Below, one piece after another: positions 1 through 4,128 of a stretch of DNA of 7,002 bases; within the stretch, counting starts at the first letter, position 1, and every line of letters begins with the position of its first letter. Under the pieces are notes generated by a model that searched no databases, was not told where the DNA came from, and saw only the letters and a program-made list of their open reading frames with translations. Source of the stretch: Parcubacteria group bacterium GW2011_GWA2_36_10 (GTDB lineage Bacteria; Patescibacteriota; Patescibacteriia; UBA1558; GWA2-36-10); contig LBRC01000034.1 of assembly GCA_000991205.1 (NCBI GenBank), forward strand, positions 1-7,002, written 5' to 3'. The translations under genes and the position numbers were made by a program.

Positions 1-1
1 A

Positions 2-607
2 AATTTGGAAAAAGCTGATAAAGAAGAATGGGAAAAATTAAAGCACTGCAAAGGCATTGTCGTGCCGGGTGGTTTTGGCTTGCGTGGTGTAGAGGGCAAA
101 ATCATGGCGGCAAAATATGCTCGTGAACATAAAATACCATATTTAGGCTTATGTTTGGGTATGCAAGTAGCAACCATAGAATTTGCCAGGCATGTTTTAA
201 ATACTCAAGACGTGAATTCTACCGAATTTAATACTAAGACAAAAAATCCAGTCATTCATATTTTGCCTGGACATCATGAAGAGGAAAATAAAGGTGGTAC
301 TTTGAGACTTGGCTCTTATCCTTGTGTGCTAGATAAAGATTCTTTAAGCTTTAAAGCTTATGGTCAAACAAAAATAGACGAAAGACATCGTCATCGCTAT
401 GAGTTTAATATGGACTACAAAGATGTTTTAGAAAAAGCTGGTTTTAAAATAGCGGGTTTATCGCCAGACAAAAGATTAGTAGAAATCATTGAACTCAAAG
501 ATCATCCATTTTTTGTCGCCTCTCAGTTTCATCCGGAGTTTAAATCCAGGCCATTAAGAGCTCATCCATTGTTTAGAGATTTTATTAAGGCGAGTAATAA
601 AATTTAG
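2..607 (+). CDS. pyrG: CTP synthase, C-terminal glutaminase domain (5' end outside window)
   Basis: CTP synthase makes CTP from UTP, ATP and glutamine in the cytoplasm, the last step of de novo pyrimidine nucleotide synthesis. The reading frame is open to the window edge, so the TTG at 5 is an internal codon; about 200 residues are present of a protein normally near 530-550. What is seen is the class I glutamine amidotransferase domain: GIVVPGGFG near its start, the nucleophile loop GLCLGMQ with Cys at codon 152-154, the RHRHRYEFN segment typical of CTP synthases, and the catalytic His/Glu of QFHPEF (His codon 530-532). The N-terminal synthetase domain lies upstream. The gene ends in TAG and is followed after three bases by a terminator hairpin, so it is the last gene of its transcript. 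All catalytic residues of this domain are intact and the family assignment is very secure. Confidence 0.97.
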   Translation, partial: NLEKADKEEWEKLKHCKGIVVPGGFGLRGVEGKIMAAKYAREHKIPYLGLCLGMQVATIEFARHVLNTQDVNSTEFNTKTKNPVIHILPGHHEEENKGGTLRLGSYPCVLDKDSLSFKAYGQTKIDERHRHRYEFNMDYKDVLEKAGFKIAGLSPDKRLVEIIELKDHPFFVASQFHPEFKSRPLRAHPLFRDFIKASNKI

Positions 608-609
608 TA

Positions 610-640
610 AAAGCCCCGCAAAACGGGGCTTTAGCTTTGT
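610..640 (+). terminator. Rho-independent terminator of pyrG
   Basis: A perfect 9-bp stem, AAAGCCCCG (610-618) with CGGGGCTTT (624-632), closes a 5-base loop (CAAAA). The downstream T run is interrupted (TTTAGCTTT). It begins three bases after the pyrG stop codon, which fits a transcription terminator. Confidence 0.85.
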
Positions 641-664
641 ATCTAAATAATCGTATCTGTGTTA

Positions 665-695
665 TCGCCCAAAGGGCGACCACCCTCTGGGTGGT
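665..695. repeat. Two tandem small hairpins
   Basis: Two inverted repeats lie almost end to end: TCGCCC (665-670) with GGGCGA (674-679), loop AAA; and ACCACCC (679-685) with GGGTGGT (689-695), loop TCT. They share base 679. No T run follows on either strand, so a plain terminator is unlikely. They lie between the pyrG terminator and the promoter region of the next gene. They may be an interspersed repeat of this genome or part of a leader; function unknown. Confidence 0.5.
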
Positions 696-722
696 AATAT
701 TCCTTAAATGATGAATGTATTG

Positions 723-728
723 TATAAT
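723..728 (+). promoter_or_regulatory. Candidate -10 box of the SIMPL gene
   Basis: A perfect TATAAT sits here, predicting a transcript start near 735, between the possible start codons at 708/711 and that at 765. No convincing -35 is found at the usual distance (TTCCTT at 700-705 is poor). A second TATAAT at 756-761 is too close to the ATG to serve unless the start lies inside the gene. Support is only moderate. Confidence 0.4.
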
Positions 729-764
729 AGAATTAAGAAATTTATTAATCTAATGTATAATTTT

Positions 765-1523
765 ATGGAACAAGAAACATGTTGCACAAATAAACCACAC
801 AAGTTTATTTTCAAAATTGTAGCTGTCGTGTTATTAGCGCTAGTGCTGATTGTCGCTTTGGTGCGTGATCGTATCGTCAATAATCCAAATTGGCAGGTGT
901 CAGTGACCGGTCAGGGTAAAGTAGCTTATACGCCGGATGTAGCTAAAATTACCTTTGGTGTGCAAGTAGATAAAGCAGTTAGTGCTGAAATAGCTTTAAA
1001 TACTTTAAATACTAATATTGCTAAAGTAATGAAAGCTTTGACTGACTTGGGTATTGAACAAAAAAATATTAGCACCCAAAACTATTCTCTATATCCACAG
1101 TATGACTATATCGAGGGTGTGTCTAAACCATCTGGCTATAGTGCCAGCGAACAAGTGACGGTCAAGATAGAAAAGTTTGCCGAAAAAGATAACTTGATTG
1201 GCAGGGCTATAGCTGAAGTGACTAAAGCTGGTGTCAATAATATAAATGGCATTAGTTTTGAAGCAGCTGATATTGAGTCTTTGAAAAATGAAGCAAGGCT
1301 TAAAGCGGTAGATGATGCTAAGATAAAAGCCAAGACAATGTCCAAAAGTACTGGTGTGCATTTAGGTAAAGTTATTGGTTGGTGGGAAAACTACTATCCA
1401 GTTGATCCATATATGAGTGGCAAAGGTGGCGCGATGATGAATGCCGATGTGGCCTCGGCTTCAGTACCAAGTGGTCAATATGAAGTGCTGGTTGAGATTA
1501 ATTTGAACTATAAAGTTAAATAA
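765..1523 (+). CDS. SIMPL (DUF541) domain membrane-anchored protein
   Basis: Family known as SIMPL/DUF541; related proteins include E. coli YggE and mouse SIMPL. These are secreted or membrane-anchored, and their biochemical role is not settled (some are linked to stress or oxidative damage). With the start at 765 the protein has 252 residues: a short cytoplasmic segment with a CC pair, one transmembrane helix at about 13-33, then an extracytoplasmic domain opening with the family signature (VSVTGQGKVAYTPDVAKITFGV region). YPQYDY and the QVTVKIEKF strand follow, then the long helix rich in Ala, Lys and Asp. In-frame ATGs exist at 708, 711 and 753. I prefer 765 because the good -10 box at 723-728 would put the transcript start downstream of 708/711, and because the residues before 765 look unlike a leader. 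No Shine-Dalgarno is seen for any start. A strong terminator follows, so the gene is probably monocistronic. Confidence 0.9.
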   Translation: MEQETCCTNKPHKFIFKIVAVVLLALVLIVALVRDRIVNNPNWQVSVTGQGKVAYTPDVAKITFGVQVDKAVSAEIALNTLNTNIAKVMKALTDLGIEQKNISTQNYSLYPQYDYIEGVSKPSGYSASEQVTVKIEKFAEKDNLIGRAIAEVTKAGVNNINGISFEAADIESLKNEARLKAVDDAKIKAKTMSKSTGVHLGKVIGWWENYYPVDPYMSGKGGAMMNADVASASVPSGQYEVLVEINLNYKVK

Positions 1524-1534
1524 AAGAACTCTCA

Positions 1535-1567
1535 TTAAAGACTCCCCGCGATGCGGGGAGTCTTTAA
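1535..1567 (+). terminator. Strong hairpin terminator after the SIMPL gene
   Basis: A perfect 15-bp stem (1535-1549 with 1553-1567) has a G+C-rich core, GACTCCCCGC against GCGGGGAGTC, a three-base GAT loop and TTAAA/TTTAA flanks. It begins 11 bases after the SIMPL stop codon. The flanking A and T runs make it nearly symmetric, so it could stop transcription from either side. Confidence 0.85.
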
Positions 1568-1673
1568 GTACATAAGAAGACCGCGTGATTTTTGGTGGTT
1601 ATTTTATGAGATTTAAAGTGCTTGAAAAAAGTAATTATTTGTGCCAGACTTATATTGAACAAGGGCTCTTCAA

Positions 1674-1680
1674 AAGGAGG
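1674..1680 (+). promoter_or_regulatory. Strong Shine-Dalgarno of the 80-residue membrane protein
   Basis: AAGGAGG lies 8 bases before the ATG at 1689, an almost ideal match to the 16S rRNA 3' end. It fixes the start codon, and it stands out because no other gene start in the window has a comparable site. Confidence 0.85.
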
Positions 1681-1688
1681 ACAAGATC

Positions 1689-1931
1689 ATGAACGCGCAG
1701 GATCGTAAGATACTGGAGAAAATCAGCAGTAATTGGCTGATGGCCTCAATTTTGACCGTGATTGCCACCGTTGTCGACTTATATTTCCTTGGCAAGGAGA
1801 TTTTTAGTGGCGAGGGCATTGATACTAGCTATGCCCTCAAATTGTCGGTAGCTGGGACATTGCTGATCATTTTGAGTTGGTGGCTGATTGGCAAATACCA
1901 GCAGTCCAAAAAAGATCTTAAAGGGGAGTAA
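1689..1931 (+). CDS. Small two-helix membrane protein, unknown function
   Basis: I do not recognise a family. The 80-residue product has a charged N-terminus (MNAQDRKILEKISSN), a first hydrophobic segment at about 15-35, a short polar loop (GKEIFSGEGIDTS) and a second hydrophobic segment at about 48-68 containing SWW. A basic/acidic tail follows (KYQQSKKDLKGE). It should be a double-spanning inner-membrane protein with both ends on the same side, probably cytoplasmic. The ideal Shine-Dalgarno at 1674-1680 and clean start and stop make it a convincing gene. Its base composition is visibly richer in G+C than its neighbours (many CTG, ACC, GCC and CAG codons), which could reflect high expression, different ancestry or recent acquisition. 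It is bounded by terminators on both sides and so is a single-gene unit. No convincing promoter was found upstream: TTGAAA at 1622 and TATATT at 1651 are too far apart. Confidence 0.85.
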   Translation: MNAQDRKILEKISSNWLMASILTVIATVVDLYFLGKEIFSGEGIDTSYALKLSVAGTLLIILSWWLIGKYQQSKKDLKGE

Positions 1932-1949
1932 AGATTATGTGTGTGACGA

Positions 1950-1985
1950 AAAAGGACGTCTGGTGACGGGGGTCCTTTTCTTTTT
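1950..1985. terminator. Bidirectional terminator between convergent genes
   Basis: AAAAGGAC (1950-1957) pairs with GTCCTTTT (1972-1979); within the loop GTC (1958-1960) can pair with GAC (1965-1967). On the + strand it is followed by CTTTTTATTT. Read on the - strand the stem ends in GTCCTTTTT, so it has a T run both ways. It lies in the 52-base gap between the small membrane protein gene and the end of the flavoprotein gene and probably serves both. Confidence 0.8.
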
Positions 1986-3213
1986 ATTTATAACTATTTA
2001 AACCAGCTAGGTGTCCAGTGGCCCAAGAAGCTTGGAGATTAAAGCCGCCAGTAAAGCCATCTATATTGAGTATTTCACCAGCAAAATATAAGCCAGGGCA
2101 AATTTTTGATTCCATGGTGCTCGGATTAACTTCAGCTAAATCCACACCACCAGCCGTGACAAATTCATCGCCAGCCCGGCGATCAATGATAGTTAAAGGA
2201 ATATTTTTGAGCCAGTTGGCTGTTTGATTCAATTCTTTATTGCTAATAGTATTATTTTTTTTGCTCACATCTATGCCTATTTGTTCGACAGCAATAGTAG
2301 CGAGTGATAGGGGAATAAATTGCTGTATAGCATGTTTAAATAATTTGTGAGGATTAGCAAGAATAAATTTTTTAAGATCAGTGATAATTTTTTCAGGCTT
2401 TAAATCTACTAATAAATCCAGAGAAATTTTTAATGGTTTATTAGTATCAAATTTTTCAAAAGCAATTAAAGAAGACAGAGCAAAAACTGCTGGCCCACTA
2501 ATGCCCCAGTGTGTAAATACAAATGGTCCGGTGAAAGTGGATTTCATCGCCTTAACGCTGAAATTGGCGTTAGTGAAAGAAATGCCAGCGATTTGCTCTG
2601 GCCATTTTTCTTTACTAGTCAAAGAGCTTAAAGATGGTGCGAGCTCTGTGGTTTGGTGGCCTAAATTTTCTGCTAAACTATAGCCATCACCAGTAGAGCC
2701 AGTTTGACGATAAGCTTGACCGCCTAAAGTCAAAATCACTTTATCCACTTGTAGTGGTTTTTGTGTTTTAAAATTTATAACAAAGCCTTCTTTATTTTTA
2801 TTGATTTTTATAACTTGATGATTAAATAAAATATTAGTTTTATATTGACTAAATATTTTCTCAAAAGCTTTGACCACATCTTTGCCATTGTTAGACACGG
2901 GAAATACTCTCATGTCCGCTTCGCATTTAAGGGGAACACCGTGATTTTCAAACCAAGCTTGTAAAATTTGTGGAGAAAATTGATGCATAGCGGAGTTTAA
3001 AAATTTTCCGCCTCTAGGGTATTTACTTAAAATAGTGGGAATATCTGTCAAGCCAGTCGTGACATTGCAGCGTCCGCCACCAGAAATAATAACTTTTTTA
3101 CCCAAAGAAGCATTTTTTTCAATTAAAAAAACTTCGGCTTTATGGTTATTTTCATTGATAGTTGCAGCAGCCATCATGCCAGCGGCCCCGCCTCCGATGA
3201 TCGCTATTTTCAT
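1984..3213 (-). CDS. YhiN/HI0933-family FAD-dependent oxidoreductase
   Basis: A cytoplasmic flavoprotein of the HI0933-like family, annotated variously as aminoacetone-oxidase-like, BaiN-like or YhiN-like. Members differ in reported role: BaiN was assigned to gut bile-acid reduction, and E. coli YhiN has been reported to make dihydrouridine in 23S rRNA. The exact substrate here cannot be read from sequence. With the ATG at 3213 the protein has 409 residues, a usual length. The dinucleotide fold begins at once (MKIAIIGGGAAGMMAAA, GGGAAG at 7-12). The family signature GKKVIISGGGRCN lies at 38-50, LTLGGQAYRQTGSTGDG near 161-177, FTHWGISGP at about 233-241 and AGGV at about 354-357. The closing FAD-binding block YFAGEILNIDGFTGGFNLQ spans about 376-394. 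All family motifs look intact. An in-frame TTG at 3249 would add 12 residues, but it lies in the promoter -35 and is not favoured. No Shine-Dalgarno is present, and the predicted transcript starts almost at the ATG. Confidence 0.93.
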   Translation of the reverse strand: MKIAIIGGGAAGMMAAATINENNHKAEVFLIEKNASLGKKVIISGGGRCNVTTGLTDIPTILSKYPRGGKFLNSAMHQFSPQILQAWFENHGVPLKCEADMRVFPVSNNGKDVVKAFEKIFSQYKTNILFNHQVIKINKNKEGFVINFKTQKPLQVDKVILTLGGQAYRQTGSTGDGYSLAENLGHQTTELAPSLSSLTSKEKWPEQIAGISFTNANFSVKAMKSTFTGPFVFTHWGISGPAVFALSSLIAFEKFDTNKPLKISLDLLVDLKPEKIITDLKKFILANPHKLFKHAIQQFIPLSLATIAVEQIGIDVSKKNNTISNKELNQTANWLKNIPLTIIDRRAGDEFVTAGGVDLAEVNPSTMESKICPGLYFAGEILNIDGFTGGFNLQASWATGHLAGLNSYK

Positions 3214-3220
3214 ATTTTTA

Positions 3221-3249
3221 AGATTAGCACATCTTGTAATGATTGACAA
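3221..3249 (-). promoter_or_regulatory. Promoter of the flavoprotein gene, nearly leaderless
   Basis: On the - strand, TTGTCA (3249-3244; 5 of 6 matches to consensus) is followed by a 17-base spacer and then TAATCT (3226-3221), preceded by TGC (an extended -10). The -10 ends seven bases before the ATG at 3213, so the transcript should start at or within a base or two of the start codon. Confidence 0.55.
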
Positions 3250-3271
3250 AATACTAAAAAAATACTATCAT
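3243..3271 (+). promoter_or_regulatory. Promoter of tRNA-Gln
   Basis: A perfect TTGACA (3243-3248), a 17-base spacer and TATCAT (3266-3271; 5 of 6 matches) predict a start near 3278, about 15 bases before the tRNA. The -35 overlaps the -35 of the opposite-strand flavoprotein promoter because TTGACAA reads TTGTCAA on the other strand. Confidence 0.85.
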
Positions 3272-3292
3272 AATTTCGTTATTTATAACTAT

Positions 3293-3366
3293 TCGGGGAT
3301 CGTCTAATGGTAGGACAACTGGTTTTGGTCCAGTCAATTGGGGTTCGATTCCCTATCCCCGAGCCA
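3293..3366 (+). tRNA. trnQ: tRNA-Gln (anticodon UUG), CCA encoded
   Basis: A complete cloverleaf folds by hand. Acceptor stem TCGGGGA (3293-3299) pairs with TCCCCGA (3356-3362). The D arm runs 3302-3316 with a GG in its loop. The anticodon stem ACTGG/CCAGT (3318-3322/3330-3334) carries a seven-base loop with TTG at 3325-3327, reading CAA and by wobble CAG. The T arm has loop TTCGATT (3344-3350). The discriminator base is G (3363) and CCA is encoded at 3364-3366. TTTTG in the loop and the U-A first pair are typical of bacterial glutamine tRNAs. It is the only tRNA in the window and has its own strong promoter. Confidence 0.97.
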
Positions 3367-3524
3367 AGCGAATAAAATGAGCGCAGGCTCAAAATCTAAT
3401 AAATTCGAGTCGAAGACGAGATTCATAAGATGCTGGACAATAGTCCAGCGCCCCGAGCCACTCGACTTCGTTCTGCGTTGCAGAACTTCGCTCGTGGTCT
3501 ACGACCAGTAAAGATGACCAATTT
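3367..3524 (+). other. Non-coding stretch of small hairpins and repeat motifs after the tRNA
   Basis: Four short perfect inverted repeats are visible: TGAGC/GCTCA (3378-3391), GCTGGAC/GTCCAGC with loop AATA (3432-3449), GTTCTGC/GCAGAAC with loop GTT (3470-3486) and TGGTC/GACCA with loop TAC (3495-3507). The ten bases 3451-3460 (CCCCGAGCCA) repeat the last ten bases of the tRNA exactly. AGTCGAAG occurs at 3408-3415, and TCGACTTCGTTC at 3462-3473 resembles the opposite strand of a related motif at 3557-3576. The tRNA promoter could transcribe through this stretch to the terminator at 3525. A 44-codon frame crosses it but looks accidental. It may be an interspersed repeat unit or a structured RNA; I cannot name it. 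Confidence 0.5.
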
Positions 3525-3544
3525 CAGCCGAAGGGCTGTTTTTT
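3525..3544 (+). terminator. Rho-independent terminator upstream of the pilin operon
   Basis: CAGCC (3525-3529), loop GAAG and GGCTG (3534-3538) are followed directly by six T residues (3539-3544). The layout is classical. No protein gene ends just upstream, so it most likely closes the tRNA-Gln transcript or an RNA from the structured stretch 3367-3524. Confidence 0.75.
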
Positions 3545-3554
3545 GTTGTGAAGC

Positions 3555-3578
3555 AACCCTGAGCGTAGTCGAAGGGTT
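3555..3578. repeat. Interspersed-type hairpin motif (GTAGTCGAAGGG core)
   Basis: AACCCT (3555-3560) pairs with AGGGTT (3573-3578) around GAGCGTAGTCGA. The core CCCTGAGCG...GTCGAAGGG is a pattern I recognise as a short interspersed repeat scattered through intergenic regions of many unrelated bacteria. It directly precedes the pilin promoter and overlaps where its -35 would lie. Confidence 0.55.
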
Positions 3579-3586
3579 TGTTTCTG

Positions 3587-3595
3587 TGTTATAAT
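3587..3595 (+). promoter_or_regulatory. Extended -10 promoter of the pilin operon
   Basis: TGT followed by a perfect TATAAT (3590-3595) forms an extended -10 element; no good -35 is seen, which extended -10 promoters tolerate. The predicted start near 3602 leaves only about eight bases, all purine-rich, before the ATG at 3610, with no Shine-Dalgarno. Confidence 0.75.
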
Positions 3596-3609
3596 ATAGA
3601 TAGAAAAAA

Positions 3610-4116
3610 ATGAAAAACAAACTAGGCTTTACTTTAATAGAATTAATTATCGTGATTGCAGTCATTGCTTTGTTGGCCGCGACTACTTTTGTGGCCGTTG
3701 ATCCAGCTAAACGTATTGGTATGGCACGTGATGCACAACGTTGGCAAGACGTGACGGCTATTGCTGATGCCATTCAACAATATATTGCAGATAATAACGG
3801 AACCTTTCCTAGCTCAACTGATTCCTTGATTACAGCTGGTAATTATTTTTATTTGATGGGAATTGGTACTTCTAATGGTGCCGGTTTTGACGGCGATTTA
3901 TGTCAAAATCATACAGATGTCGAGCCTGGTTTTGGTGTGTTATTATCTAATTTAGTACCAACTTATTTACCCACTATGCCAGTGGATCCAATTGGAACAC
4001 AAAATAGCGGGGTAACAATTGGCTATTATTTTATGAAAAGTTCAGCTGGTAGAGTGACAATTGGCGTCTGTGAAGAAAGTGATTACGCTACAGCCTCTAT
4101 TCATGTTCAGCGTTAA
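3610..4116 (+). CDS. Type IV pilin / pseudopilin-like protein
   Basis: A secreted subunit of a type IV pilus or a type II secretion-like pseudopilus, processed at the membrane by prepilin peptidase (not in this window). The 168-residue precursor starts with MKNKLG, the cleavage site being G6/F7, followed by the prepilin signature FTLIELIIVIAVIALLAA with the conserved Glu at mature position 5. The hydrophobic helix serves as both membrane anchor and filament core. A helical stretch (about 36-63) and a small globular domain follow. Two cysteines at 98 and 154 could form the disulfide loop common in pilins, and YLPTMPVDP near 119-127 is typical of GspG-like and CPR pilins. It is transcribed from an extended -10 promoter and leads a likely two-gene operon, with the DUF2207 gene starting 12 bases after its stop. 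Whether it is a major or a minor subunit cannot be told. Confidence 0.92.
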   Translation: MKNKLGFTLIELIIVIAVIALLAATTFVAVDPAKRIGMARDAQRWQDVTAIADAIQQYIADNNGTFPSSTDSLITAGNYFYLMGIGTSNGAGFDGDLCQNHTDVEPGFGVLLSNLVPTYLPTMPVDPIGTQNSGVTIGYYFMKSSAGRVTIGVCEESDYATASIHVQR

Positions 4117-4128
4117 AATTTAAAAAAT

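Noticed and set aside
665..695. Second terminator after pyrG
   Set aside because: Two stable small stems are present but no T run follows on either strand, so I left them as paired hairpins of unknown role.
1089..1361. Antisense open frames inside the SIMPL gene
   Set aside because: They show no family features, and the opposite strand codes for a clear SIMPL domain with normal codon use.
1622..1656. Promoter TTGAAA ... TATATT for the 80-residue protein
   Set aside because: The spacing is 23 bases, too long for a sigma-70-type promoter; no better pair was found.
2018..2683. + strand open frames inside the flavoprotein gene
   Set aside because: They are shadows of a strongly conserved - strand gene, with no recognisable domains or start signals.
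3214..3249. TTG start at 3249 for the flavoprotein
   Set aside because: It would add 12 residues before a dinucleotide-binding fold that normally starts at the N-terminus, and the TTG is part of the likely -35 hexamer.
3377..3511. A 44-codon + strand open frame (ATG at 3377) across the hairpin stretch
   Set aside because: It has no Shine-Dalgarno or promoter at the right distance, and it consists almost entirely of inverted repeats and repeat motifs. Its length can be explained by G+C-rich repeat DNA.
3367..3580. CRISPR array
   Set aside because: The hairpins differ from each other in sequence and spacing. There is no repeated unit of 24-40 bases with regular spacers and no cas gene nearby.
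3423..3773. A 116-codon - strand open frame
   Set aside because: It runs antisense through the start of the well-supported pilin gene and then through the intergenic repeats. Translated segments such as NPSTTLRV are the usual product of the GTCGAAGGG-type repeat, not a conserved protein.
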